A stretch of DNA of 39,972 nt from Actinomycetota bacterium (lineage in GTDB: Bacteria > Actinomycetota > Thermoleophilia > Gaiellales > Gaiellaceae), in the NCBI GenBank assembly GCA_005884005.1, contig VAWI01000026.1, positions 1-39,972 on the forward strand, read 5' to 3'. The notes beneath the pieces are model-generated. The model saw only the letters and a program-made list of their open reading frames with translations. It searched no databases and had not been told where the DNA came from. Shown piece by piece: positions 1 through 6,964 of the stretch (position 1 is its first letter; every line of letters begins with the position of its first letter). The position numbers were made by a program, and so were the translations under genes.

Positions 1-59
1 TCCTCAGGCTCGAGCGAGCTCAGGTGCAACCGGCCGAGGAGCTTACGAAGCCTGATCAT
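1..59 (-). CDS. possible start of a gene cut by the window edge
   Basis: An ATG at 59 reads MIRLRKLLGRLHL and stays open to the window edge, so only 19 residues are visible. It overlaps the end of the preceding small gene by 17 bases, a normal spacing for a co-transcribed gene in this compact region. The basic, leucine-rich beginning is compatible with a membrane or signal segment, but no family can be named. It could also be a chance reading frame. Confidence 0.3.
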   Translation of the reverse strand, partial: MIRLRKLLGRLHLSSLEPE

Positions 60-216
60 CGCTCTCTTGCTCGTGCGGGTTGGGTGCGAGTCCTTCGCCC
101 TCGTGCTCAGGGGTGGCCGGGTCGTCGGCGAAGTCGCCTGGTCGCGTCGTACCAACCGCGAGATCGTCGGGCGCGCGGGAGCTGCCGCGGAGTTTTTCCA
201 GAAGCTTCTCGAACAT
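43..216 (-). CDS. small acidic hypothetical protein (57 aa)
   Basis: The gene starts at an ATG at 216, preceded by the clear Shine-Dalgarno GAGGAGG (spacing about 9). It encodes a 57-residue protein: a short basic amphipathic start (MFEKLLEKLRG) followed by a strongly acidic tail rich in D, E, P and G. The upstream in-frame extension to 480 is rejected because it overlaps korA and the small membrane protein gene. The start is 5 bases after the stop of that membrane protein gene, so korA and both small genes look like one operon. No family is recognised. The tail is probably disordered. Confidence 0.55.
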   Translation of the reverse strand: MFEKLLEKLRGSSRAPDDLAVGTTRPGDFADDPATPEHEGEGLAPNPHEQESDDQAS

Positions 217-221
217 CGCTA

Positions 222-398
222 CTACCTCCTCGCCGTCCTCCGCGCCACCACCGCGAGCCCAAATGCGGCGGCGAAGAAGAGGGCGGCTTCGAGCCACATG
301 CCGCCGATCACTGAGACCGCAGCGCCGATGAGGGCGAGCACGCCCAGGACCGACCAGCGGCTCCCGCCGAGCGACCAGGCGCGGTCCGTTGCGCTCAC
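222..398 (-). CDS. small membrane protein (58 aa, two transmembrane helices)
   Basis: A GTG at 398 overlaps the korA stop codon (shared bases GTGA), giving 58 residues ending at TAG (222-224). After a polar start with two tryptophans come two hydrophobic stretches: roughly residues 17-33 (VLGVLALIGAAVSVIGG) and 35-53, rich in A, F and V, followed by a short arginine tail. This predicts a hairpin-type inner membrane protein. The 4-base overlap with korA implies translational coupling. No function can be assigned. It may anchor or accompany the oxidoreductase, but that is only positional inference. It is too short for many gene finders. Confidence 0.6.
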   Translation of the reverse strand: MSATDRAWSLGGSRWSVLGVLALIGAAVSVIGGMWLEAALFFAAAFGLAVVARRTARR

Positions 399-2242
399 AA
401 CATCGCCTCGATCGCCTCTTGCACCTCGCTCGCCCGAAACGGCAGGCCCCGGACGAGGTTGAAACCGGCGGCGTCGACAAGGAACTCGGCGCGGATCAGC
501 TTGCGCAGCTGGCCGAGGTTGATCTCGGGGATCAGCACCTTGTCATAGGCGCCGACGATCTCGCCCGTGTTGCGGGGGAACGGGTTCAAGTAGTGCAGGT
601 GGGCGTGCGCGACCTTGCCGCCGCCACCGCGAACGCGCCGGACGCCGGCCGCGACCGGTCCGTAGGTGCCGCCCCAGGACAGCACGAGCAGTTCGGCGCC
701 GTCCGGATCGTCCACCTCGAGCTCGGGGATGTCGGAGGCGATCCCGGCGATCTTCTGCGCACGCAGGCGAGTCATCAGGTCATGGTTTTCCGGGTCGTAG
801 GAGACGTTGCCGCTTAGGTCCTGCTTCTCGAGGCCGCCGATCCGGTGTTCGAGACCGGGCGTTCCGGGGATCGCCCAGGGCCGCGCGAGCGTGTCGTCGT
901 CGCGGACATAAGGATGGAAGTCGCCGTCCGGGGGCGCCTCGGTCGTGAAACCGGCGTCGATGTCGGGGATAGCCTCTACATCAGGCAGCAGCCACGGCTC
1001 AGAGCCGTTGGCGAGGTAGGCATCCGAGAGCAGGTAGACCGGCGTCCGGTACTTCAGCGCGATGCGTGCTGCTTCGACGGCCGCGTCGAAGCATTGCCCC
1101 GGCGTCGAGGCCGCGAGCACGGGCACCGGCGACTCGGAGTTGCGTCCGAACATGACCAACAGCAGGTCGGCCTGCTCGGGCTTGGTCGGCATCCCGGTCG
1201 AAGGGCCGGCGCGCTGGATGTCGAGGATCAGCAGCGGCAGCTCGAGCGCGACGGCGAGGCCGACGGTCTCGCTCTTGAGCACCACGCCCGGGCCTGCCGA
1301 GGTCGAGACCCCGAGCGAGCCGCCGAAGCTGGCGCCGAGCGCGGCACCGACGGCCGCGATCTCGTCCTCGGCCTGGAAGGTTCGAACGCCGAAGTTCTTG
1401 TGGCGCGCGAGCTCCTCGAGAATCGAGCTCGCGGGAGTGATCGGGTACGCGCCGAGGAAGAGCGGCAAACCGGACTTGACGCTCGCGGCGATCAGCCCGA
1501 AGGCAAGTGCCTGGTTGCCGGTGATGTTCCGGTAGGTGCCGGGCCGGAGCTTGGCGGGCTTGACCTCATAGGAAACCGCGAAATCCTCGGTCGTCTCCCC
1601 GAACGCGTAGCCGGCGTGGAAGGCTCGCTTGTTCGTCTCGGCGATCTCCGGGCGTTTCGCGAACTTACGCTCCAGGAAGGCCACGGTCTGCTCGGTCGGG
1701 CGGTGATACAGCCACGACATCAGGCCAAGCGCGAACATGTTCTTCGCGCGCTCGGCCTCACGCTTTGTGACGCCCTCGACGTCTTTCGTCGCCTCGAGCG
1801 TCATTGACGTCAGCGGCACGGTGTGGACGTCATAGCCGTCGAGCGTGCCGTCCTCGAGCGGGTTCGCGTCGTACCCTGCCTTGACGAGATTGCGCTCGGT
1901 GAAGGTGTCCTGGTCCACGATCAATGTCGCGCCGCGCGGCAGGTCGTGGAGATTCGTCTTCAACGCAGCCGGGTTCATCGCGACAAGCACGCTCGGCGCG
2001 TCGCCCGGCGTCAGGATGTCGTGGTCGGCAAAGTGGACCTGGAAGCCCGAGACACCCGGCAGGGAGCCCGCCGGGGCCCGGATCTCAGCGGGGAAGTCCG
2101 GCAAGGTGGAGAGGTCGTTCCCGAGCACGGCAGTCTCGCTGGTGAAGCGCCCGCCCGTGAGCTGCATACCGTCGCCCGAGTCGCCCGCGAAGCGGACGAT
2201 GACGCTATCGACCTGCTCGACCGGTTTGGCCTGTTTGGCCAT
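395..2242 (-). CDS. korA: 2-oxoacid:ferredoxin oxidoreductase, fused gamma-alpha subunit (KorA type)
   Basis: This 615-residue protein is the gamma-alpha fusion subunit of a 2-oxoacid (probably 2-oxoglutarate):ferredoxin oxidoreductase. The complex oxidatively decarboxylates the keto acid to acyl-CoA while reducing ferredoxin. The N-terminal gamma-like domain (about residues 10-195) opens with a glycine-rich RFAGDSGDGMQLTGG. The alpha domain carries YPITPAS and the FQAEDE and SAGPG motifs typical of the pyrimidine-binding side of the thiamine diphosphate site. The length matches the actinobacterial family (for example mycobacterial KorA). The start is an ATG at 2242. The partner beta subunit (KorB), which holds most of the thiamine pyrophosphate site, usually follows korA. 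Here two very small genes follow instead, so korB must lie beyond 1 or elsewhere. Substrate specificity between 2-oxoglutarate and other keto acids cannot be settled from sequence alone. Confidence 0.93.
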   Translation of the reverse strand: MAKQAKPVEQVDSVIVRFAGDSGDGMQLTGGRFTSETAVLGNDLSTLPDFPAEIRAPAGSLPGVSGFQVHFADHDILTPGDAPSVLVAMNPAALKTNLHDLPRGATLIVDQDTFTERNLVKAGYDANPLEDGTLDGYDVHTVPLTSMTLEATKDVEGVTKREAERAKNMFALGLMSWLYHRPTEQTVAFLERKFAKRPEIAETNKRAFHAGYAFGETTEDFAVSYEVKPAKLRPGTYRNITGNQALAFGLIAASVKSGLPLFLGAYPITPASSILEELARHKNFGVRTFQAEDEIAAVGAALGASFGGSLGVSTSAGPGVVLKSETVGLAVALELPLLILDIQRAGPSTGMPTKPEQADLLLVMFGRNSESPVPVLAASTPGQCFDAAVEAARIALKYRTPVYLLSDAYLANGSEPWLLPDVEAIPDIDAGFTTEAPPDGDFHPYVRDDDTLARPWAIPGTPGLEHRIGGLEKQDLSGNVSYDPENHDLMTRLRAQKIAGIASDIPELEVDDPDGAELLVLSWGGTYGPVAAGVRRVRGGGGKVAHAHLHYLNPFPRNTGEIVGAYDKVLIPEINLGQLRKLIRAEFLVDAAGFNLVRGLPFRASEVQEAIEAML

Positions 2243-2342
2243 CGCCGTAGGTATAGCGGGTTGTCACGACTCTGGGGCAAACGCGTGACAGGCGCGGCAC
2301 GAGATCCTCGCTAGCGTGCCGGTAGGGGAGCTTTTGCACCCC

Positions 2343-2393
2343 CCAAGGGGCTGCGCCCCGGTTGGAGGGCGGGGCCGCCTTCGGCTAGGCGGC
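2343..2393 (-). terminator. two adjacent hairpins between a small gene and korA
   Basis: The first hairpin has a GGGGC/GCCCC stem with a TGC loop (2347-2359), extended by CCAA/TTGG after a bulge. The second pairs GCCGCCT (2374-2380) with AGGCGGC (2387-2393) and overlaps the stop codon of the 77-aa gene. They probably end that minus-strand transcript before korA. There is no clear T-run, so factor-assisted termination or mRNA stabilisation is also possible. Confidence 0.5.
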
Positions 2394-2618
2394 GCTGCGG
2401 CGAACGACCTTCAGCCCCCAGGCGCGGCCGCTCTCGAACAACTCGTCGGGGTCGACCTCGTCGCGCCAGCCGAGGAAATGCGATTTTCCATCGTCGTCTG
2501 TGGAGCCGTAAACGGCGAGGCGCCGCTCCGGGCCGTCGGCGGTCGGGCCCCGTTCGAGCTCTTCGAGCCGTCGCTCGGCCTCATCGGCCGCAGGCCCTTC
2601 CATGTAACCGCGCGGCAT
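2385..2618 (-). CDS. small hypothetical protein (77 aa)
   Basis: The protein has 77 residues and starts with an ATG at 2618. Its N-terminal half is charged and helical (a DEAERRLEELERG stretch), and the second half contains W and F residues near a DDDGKSHFLGWRDEVD segment and ends VVRRSAA. It has no signal peptide or membrane segment. It is divergent from the membrane protein gene at 2668, leaving 49 bases for both promoters. No family is recognised. Codon use and the clean placement between divergent promoter and hairpins make a real gene likely, but not certain. Confidence 0.5.
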   Translation of the reverse strand: MPRGYMEGPAADEAERRLEELERGPTADGPERRLAVYGSTDDDGKSHFLGWRDEVDPDELFESGRAWGLKVVRRSAA

Positions 2619-2667
2619 ACAACAACGCTACCCGTTTCGATTTGGAAAAACAGTGCATAACCGATAC

Positions 2668-3171
2668 ATGGCCCTGCGACGATCGACGGCGTGGACCCCG
2701 AAGGCGATTCCGTTTGGCTTTCTGATCGCTCTGCTCGGAGGCTGGGTCATCGCCGCCGCCCTCGTCGGCCCGCTCTTCAACTTCGGTTTCTTCAACGACA
2801 GCACCTGGCAGTTCTCGACCCGGCAATGGGAGACGCAGCTGATCCCGGGCATCGTCGCGGTCGTCGGCGGCTTCATGCTGATGACTCCGTCACGCGGCGG
2901 CGGCGCGGTCGGCGCGCTGCTCGCCTTCGCGGCGGGCGGCTGGCTGATCGTCAGCCCGATCCTCTACCCGCTCTGGTCGAGCGGAACGATCCAGCCGTAC
3001 GGCTCGCAAGGTATGCAGGCGCTCCGCTGGATCGGGCACTTCTACGGCCCGGGCGGCCTGATCCTCTACTTCGGCGGCTATGCCCTCGGGTTGTTCTCTC
3101 GCCGCACCGTGGTCCAGGACACGCAGGTCGCAGAGCCTCAGACACAGCGGACCGTCTCGCCTGGTACTTAG
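2668..3171 (+). CDS. hypothetical membrane protein, about four transmembrane helices (167 aa)
   Basis: Strongly hydrophobic segments lie at about residues 13-33 (FGFLIALLGGWVIAAAL), 57-75, 79-97 and 122-145, with a polar C-terminal tail. A GTG at 2653 would add five residues. The ATG at 2668 is preferred because it begins directly before a basic MALRRSTAW stretch. The loop after the first helix is rich in aromatic residues (F, N and W). The gene stands alone, divergent from the 77-aa gene and convergent with the VOC gene, which ends 22 bases away. No known family is recognised. A role in the cell envelope is only implied by the topology. Confidence 0.7.
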   Translation: MALRRSTAWTPKAIPFGFLIALLGGWVIAAALVGPLFNFGFFNDSTWQFSTRQWETQLIPGIVAVVGGFMLMTPSRGGGAVGALLAFAAGGWLIVSPILYPLWSSGTIQPYGSQGMQALRWIGHFYGPGGLILYFGGYALGLFSRRTVVQDTQVAEPQTQRTVSPGT

Positions 3172-3192
3172 GGCCTAGCCGGACACCGCCGC

Positions 3193-3690
3193 TTAAGTCC
3201 TCGCATCCGCAACCAGCGCTTCTAGATCGAGCGGCGCGTTGTACATCGCAACGCCCTCGCCGTCTTCGGCCCGTGGCCACTCCTCCTGTGGTCGGTCGCG
3301 GTAGAGCTCGATCCCATTTCCGTCCGGATCGCGGAGATAGATCGCCTCGCTGACACCGTGATCGGTTGCGCCGCTGATCGGGACGCCCGCCTCGATCAGG
3401 CGGCGTAGAGCATCGCCGAGCGTCGCTCGGTCGGGATAGCGGATCGCGACGTGGTAGAGCCCGGTCGTTCCTTGGGGGGGCGGCGAGCCCCCGCGGCTCT
3501 CCCAGGTATTGAGTCCGAGGTGATGGTGGTAGCCGCCTGCGCTGAGAAAGGCGGCCTCGTCCCCGTACCGCTGAGTGACGTCGAACCCGAGCACGTCGCG
3601 GTAGAAACCGAGGGCCCGATCGAGGTCCGAAACCTTTAGATGGACATGTCCGATGTCGACGCGCGGATCGATCGTCCGGGCCATTCGCAA
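3193..3690 (-). CDS. VOC-superfamily metalloenzyme (glyoxalase/extradiol dioxygenase fold)
   Basis: This 165-residue protein has the paired beta-alpha-beta-beta-beta modules of the vicinal oxygen chelate superfamily. Module one begins GHVHLKVSDLDRALGFYRD (residues 14-32). Module two begins with YHVAI (79-83) and ends DPDGNGIELYRD (121-132). Probable metal ligands are H15 or H17, H80 and E128, the pattern of CatE-like catechol 2,3-dioxygenases and related lyases. The short length means one two-module unit, so an active metal site is possible, but the substrate cannot be predicted. An M-R-M start allows either ATG; the spacing to the upstream terminator favours an independent promoter. It lies immediately downstream of the 28-residue peptide gene but is separated from it by a strong hairpin. 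Confidence 0.85.
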   Translation of the reverse strand: MRMARTIDPRVDIGHVHLKVSDLDRALGFYRDVLGFDVTQRYGDEAAFLSAGGYHHHLGLNTWESRGGSPPPQGTTGLYHVAIRYPDRATLGDALRRLIEAGVPISGATDHGVSEAIYLRDPDGNGIELYRDRPQEEWPRAEDGEGVAMYNAPLDLEALVADART

Positions 3691-3696
3691 AGCTTA

Positions 3697-3728
3697 GGGG
3701 CGGGAGCGCGGGATGGCGCTCCCGCCCC
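3697..3728 (-). terminator. strong hairpin ending the 28-aa peptide transcript
   Basis: There is a perfect 13-bp stem (3697-3709 with 3716-3728) and a 6-base loop. On the minus strand it begins 8 bases after the peptide stop codon and is followed by TAAGCTTT. It separates the peptide gene from the VOC gene, so the peptide is probably its own transcription unit. Confidence 0.65.
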
Positions 3729-3736
3729 GCGTCGCC

Positions 3737-3823
3737 TTACGGCCCCCAGGGCAGCGAGCCGTTCATCGCTGCGAAACCGAGAGCGCTGAGAGCTACGAGC
3801 AGTGCTTTCATGCGGCCGGACAT
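3737..3823 (-). CDS. tiny exported-type peptide (28 aa) beside an XRE-TPR regulator
   Basis: The ATG at 3823 is preceded by GAAAGGAGGTG, an 11-base match to the complement of the usual 16S rRNA 3' end, 3 bases before the start. The 28 codons give MSGRMKALLVALSALGFAAM followed by a short tail ending SLPWGP. This is a basic start, a hydrophobic core and a small-residue AA site, as in a minimal signal peptide, with a tail of 8-9 residues containing W, P and G. A perfect 13-bp hairpin follows the stop. The gene diverges from the XRE-TPR regulator at 3963. The layout resembles pheromone precursors of the RRNPP type, but that is inference; it could also be a membrane micropeptide or leader peptide. 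Confidence 0.6.
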   Translation of the reverse strand: MSGRMKALLVALSALGFAAMNGSLPWGP

Positions 3824-3826
3824 GAG

Positions 3827-3837
3827 CACCTCCTTTC
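3827..3837 (-). promoter_or_regulatory. extended Shine-Dalgarno of peptide 1
   Basis: GAAAGGAGGTG lies exactly 3 bases before the ATG. The same 11 bases at the same spacing precede the other peptide gene at 28242. Neighbouring genes have far weaker or no ribosome sites, so both peptides appear built for high translation. Confidence 0.8.
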
Positions 3838-3870
3838 CTCACTCGATGGCTTGCGGTCGAACCCCAGTAC

Positions 3871-3897
3871 GCAATAGCCGCAGCCATTTGTTGTCAA
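3871..3897 (-). promoter_or_regulatory. possible promoter of peptide 1
   Basis: A perfect TTGACA (complement of 3892-3897) lies about 70 bases upstream of the peptide start. The best -10 candidate, TATTGC (3871-3876), has a short 15-base spacer, so the assignment is weak. Confidence 0.25.
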
Positions 3898-3962
3898 GGG
3901 AAGCGAGAGGTTCAGCGTTTGACGTCAGCCGCCCGAGCACCCAAGATGCAGTTCGAGAGCCG

Positions 3963-5279
3963 ATGATCGGAAGCGAGACTGGACCAGAGTCAATAGGCGA
4001 ACGCCTGCGCCGACTTCGGCTCGAGCGACAGCTGTCCCAGCGCGAACTGTCCTCGCCCGGTGTTTCCTACGCCTACATCTCGAGAATCGAGGCCGGCGCC
4101 CGCCGTCCGTCGGTCAAAGCGCTTCGCCAACTCGCACGCAAGCTCAGCGTCTCCGTCGAATACTTGGAGACAGGCTCGGACCTTCGGGACGTTGACGAGC
4201 GCGAGCTCCGGCTCGCAGATGCTGAGCTGGAGCTGCGGCTGACCGATGATCCCGGCAAGGCCCAAGACATGGTCCTGGAGATCCTCGATGACGCAATCGC
4301 AGCCGGCGACTCGACCTCCGCGCTTCGCGCGCGGATCGCGATTGGCCTCGCAGAGGCCCGAGCCGGAAACAATGCCGCAGCCGCCGAGCGCCTGGAGGCC
4401 GCGATTGATTCTGGTCTCCTGACCCCGTCCCAACGGCCCGACGTCTACGCGACGCTCGGCCAGTCCTACGCAGCGCTCGGCCAACCGCAGCGCGCGGTCG
4501 ACCTCTTCGAAACCTGCCTTGCTCGTGTGGCTGAGGAAAGCCCCCAAGACACAACGAACCAGGTTCGTTTTTCGACCTACCTGAGCTACGCGCTCAGCGA
4601 CGTGGGCGACCTTACCCGCGCCGAGGGCGTGCTCGAGGAAGCCCTCGCTCAAGCCGACCAGGTGACCGACCCGTACACGCGAGTCCGGCTCTATTGGTCG
4701 CTCGCCCGGCTGAATGAGATTCGCAACCAGCCGGCAGCTGCACTGGGGCATATCCGACGCGCGATCGCGTTACTCGAGGTGACCGAAGACACGCTACATC
4801 TCGCGCGCGCCCATTTGCTCTGCGGCACGATCATGATCTCCCAGGGAAAGGCGCAAGAAGCCGGGGACCAGTTCGCCGCGGCCGAGCGGATGTTCGGGCC
4901 GAAGCCGGATCCGCTCGATCTCGCGAACCTTCGCGCAGATCAGGCAAGGCGCGCTGCTCTACTCAACCGCCCGGAGGAGGCGGAGCGGCTTGCCCGCGAG
5001 GCTCTCTCCGCGCTCGGCGATGACTATCCGGCAGAACACGGCGTGACCTTGGCGATCTTGGCGGAGGCGCTTGCGCAGCAGGAAAAGCCGGAAGCGGGGG
5101 AGGCGTTCGAGCGTGCCGTTGAGTTGATCGAGGAGCATGGTCGGCAGGTCGAAAAGGCAGACACCTTGCGTTCGTGGGCGCGGTATCTCCGCAAGACCGG
5201 CCGTGAGTCCGAGGCGCTCGACGTCCTCGATCGCGCCGCGCAGCTCAGCGCCTCAACGCGCGTGCAGAGCCGCGATTGA
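3963..5279 (+). CDS. XRE-family helix-turn-helix + TPR regulator (438 aa), regulator 1
   Basis: The N-terminal XRE DNA-binding domain covers about residues 11-70, with the helix-turn-helix around SQREL, the recognition helix near SYAYISRIEAG, and ARRPS. The remaining 360 residues are an alpha-helical array of tetratricopeptide-like repeats, recognisable by A-x-G-x-x-x-A-A and L-x-x-A-L-x-x-A spacing (for example YATLGQSYAALGQPQRAVDL). The ATG at 3963 is preferred over the frame's earlier start at 3810, which would read through the peptide gene's control region. HTH + TPR is the architecture of RRNPP peptide sensors and of Streptomyces NsdA-like regulators. The gene ends in TTGA, shared with the next start, so it is translationally coupled to the glycosylase. 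Peptide 1 is divergent, 139 bases away. The ligand is unknown. Confidence 0.82.
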   Translation: MIGSETGPESIGERLRRLRLERQLSQRELSSPGVSYAYISRIEAGARRPSVKALRQLARKLSVSVEYLETGSDLRDVDERELRLADAELELRLTDDPGKAQDMVLEILDDAIAAGDSTSALRARIAIGLAEARAGNNAAAAERLEAAIDSGLLTPSQRPDVYATLGQSYAALGQPQRAVDLFETCLARVAEESPQDTTNQVRFSTYLSYALSDVGDLTRAEGVLEEALAQADQVTDPYTRVRLYWSLARLNEIRNQPAAALGHIRRAIALLEVTEDTLHLARAHLLCGTIMISQGKAQEAGDQFAAAERMFGPKPDPLDLANLRADQARRAALLNRPEEAERLAREALSALGDDYPAEHGVTLAILAEALAQQEKPEAGEAFERAVELIEEHGRQVEKADTLRSWARYLRKTGRESEALDVLDRAAQLSASTRVQSRD

Positions 5280-6130
5280 TCGAGGCGTCGCTCCGGGCGC
5301 GCGGCCCCTACTCCCTCCGACTCTCGACCCGGCACGGCAGCGATGCGACGCGGGTCGCGGCAGGTGGCGCCCTCCGAGCGGTCTACGAGCTTGACGGCCG
5401 GCTCGAGATCGCTGACGCGCGCCAGCGACCTGACGGCACCCTGTCCGTCCGCGCGGCGAGCGAGCAGTCGCTCGACAGGATGCGCTTCACGCTCGCTCTG
5501 GACGCCGACCACAGTGAGTTCCTGGAGCGCTTCTCCCGGGATCCGTTCCTGGGACAAACTGTTCGGCGGCTGCGTGGCCTGAGGCCGCTTCGCTGCGCGA
5601 CGGTCACTCAGGCGCTGCTCCGCGCGCTCTGCGGCCAGCTGATCACAGCGCGTCGGGCACGCGAGATCGAGCGGCGAATCGTGCGGGCGGCAACCCCCTC
5701 GCTCGACGGACTGCATGCGGCGCCGACGCCGGCGTCCATGGGCCGGTATTCACCCGCCGAGCTCCGGGCGCTCGGCCTCGGCGGCCCGCGTGCAAGCGCC
5801 CTCGTCCGGCTCTGTCGTTCGCTCGATCTCGAGCGGCTCCGGGAAGTGTCGACCGACGCCGCCGCCGCGCGGCTCGTGCGCGAATCGCGAATCGGGCCCT
5901 GGTCGGTCGGGGTCGTTTGCCTCGAGGGGCTCGGCCGCTACGAGCGCGGGCTCGTCGGCGATCTCGGGCTCATCAAGTTGCTCGCCCGGCTGCGCGGCCG
6001 CCGGGTGGAAGGCTGGGAGACCGCAGAGCTGCTCGAGCCCTACGGCGAGTGGGCGGGGCTCGCGAGTGTGTACATGCTCGCGGGTCTCGGACAGGGGACG
6101 ATCGCCGTCCCCGACCGCCTCGCTGCTTGA
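5276..6130 (+). CDS. DNA-3-methyladenine glycosylase, AlkA/HhH-GPD family
   Basis: This 284-residue base-excision glycosylase probably removes alkylated purines. It has an N-terminal beta-rich AlkA_N-like region (1-85), then a helical core beginning near QALLRALCGQLITARRA, which corresponds to the QQxS-type helix of AlkA. The helix-hairpin-helix is seen at AELRALGLGGPRASAL (about 160-175). The GPD loop is RIGPWSVGVVCLEGLGR followed by GDLGL, whose D is the expected catalytic aspartate. The start is TTG at 5276, overlapping the regulator's TGA by three bases. Coupling of a repair glycosylase to an XRE-TPR regulator is unusual. Substrate range among alkylated bases is not determinable here. Confidence 0.8.
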   Translation: MIEASLRARGPYSLRLSTRHGSDATRVAAGGALRAVYELDGRLEIADARQRPDGTLSVRAASEQSLDRMRFTLALDADHSEFLERFSRDPFLGQTVRRLRGLRPLRCATVTQALLRALCGQLITARRAREIERRIVRAATPSLDGLHAAPTPASMGRYSPAELRALGLGGPRASALVRLCRSLDLERLREVSTDAAAARLVRESRIGPWSVGVVCLEGLGRYERGLVGDLGLIKLLARLRGRRVEGWETAELLEPYGEWAGLASVYMLAGLGQGTIAVPDRLAA

Positions 6131-6139
6131 ATTCCCGGC

Positions 6140-6964
6140 ATGGCAGTGAACGAGAGGCGCGTAGCAGTGCTCGGCGCGGGCACGATCGGCGAGGCCTTGA
6201 TCGCCGGCCTGCTCAGCGGCGGCTGGCGCCAGCCGGGCGAGATCGTCGCGACCGGGCGGCGAGAAGAGCGCGCTGTCGAGCTTCGTGAGAAGCTGGGCGT
6301 CGAGGCGACGCTCTCGAACGCCGAGGCTGTCGCCGAAGCCGCCCTCATCGTGATCGCCGTCAAGCCGCAGGACTTCGACGTCCTGCTCGACGAGATCGCG
6401 CCTGTTGTGAGCACGGAGCAGACTGTTCTCTCGGTCGCGGCCGCGATCACGACGGCGGCGATCGAGGAGCGTCTGTCCGACGGGGTGCCGGTAGTGCGGG
6501 CGATGCCGAACGCGCCGGCGATCGTTCACGAAGGGATTGCGGGGATGTGCGCGGGAGCCCACGCCGAGGAGCCGCACCTCGCGCTCGCGGAGGAAGCTCT
6601 CCTTCATCTCGGAGCGGTCGTCCGTGTGCAGGAGCCTTATATGGACGCCGTCACCGCCGTCTCCGGGTCCGGTCCCGCCTACTTCGCGCTCCTCTCGGAG
6701 GCAATGATCGAGGCAGGCATCCTCCTCGGGCTCGGGCGCGACGTCTCGACGCAGCTCGTCGTCCAGACAATGCTCGGGACCGCGAAGTTGCTGCGTGATG
6801 AGCACATGCATCCCGTCGAGCTTCGCGAACGGGTCACCTCACCCGGGGGCACGACCATCAGAGCGGTGCGAGAGCTTGAGCAAGCCGGCGTCCGCGCCGC
6901 ATTCCTGAACGCGATCCAGGCCGCGATGGATCGCTCGCGGGAGCTCGCGGCCGGCGCGCCGTGA
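6140..6964 (+). CDS. proC: pyrroline-5-carboxylate reductase
   Basis: ProC catalyses the last step of proline synthesis, NAD(P)H-dependent reduction of 1-pyrroline-5-carboxylate, in the cytoplasm. The 274 residues begin with a Rossmann motif, VLGAGTIGEALIAGLL, followed by AVKPQDF (about 75-81) and RAMPNAPA (about 121-128). The family signature near the end includes SPGGTTIRAVRELE. The length is typical. The gene starts 9 bases after the glycosylase stop and overlaps pgl by four bases, so these genes share a transcript. Nothing points to proline-specific regulation in this operon. Confidence 0.95.
   Translation: MAVNERRVAVLGAGTIGEALIAGLLSGGWRQPGEIVATGRREERAVELREKLGVEATLSNAEAVAEAALIVIAVKPQDFDVLLDEIAPVVSTEQTVLSVAAAITTAAIEERLSDGVPVVRAMPNAPAIVHEGIAGMCAGAHAEEPHLALAEEALLHLGAVVRVQEPYMDAVTAVSGSGPAYFALLSEAMIEAGILLGLGRDVSTQLVVQTMLGTAKLLRDEHMHPVELRERVTSPGGTTIRAVRELEQAGVRAAFLNAIQAAMDRSRELAAGAP

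Noticed and set aside
845-1807. Long plus-strand frame opposite korA, and similar frames elsewhere (for example 25985-27856 and 30566-31948)
   Set aside because: Antisense frames created by high GC third-position bias; the opposite strand encodes clear conserved proteins.
3810-3962. Earlier start for XRE-TPR regulator 1
   Set aside because: It would overlap the ribosome site and start of the divergent peptide gene; the HTH domain begins shortly after 3963.
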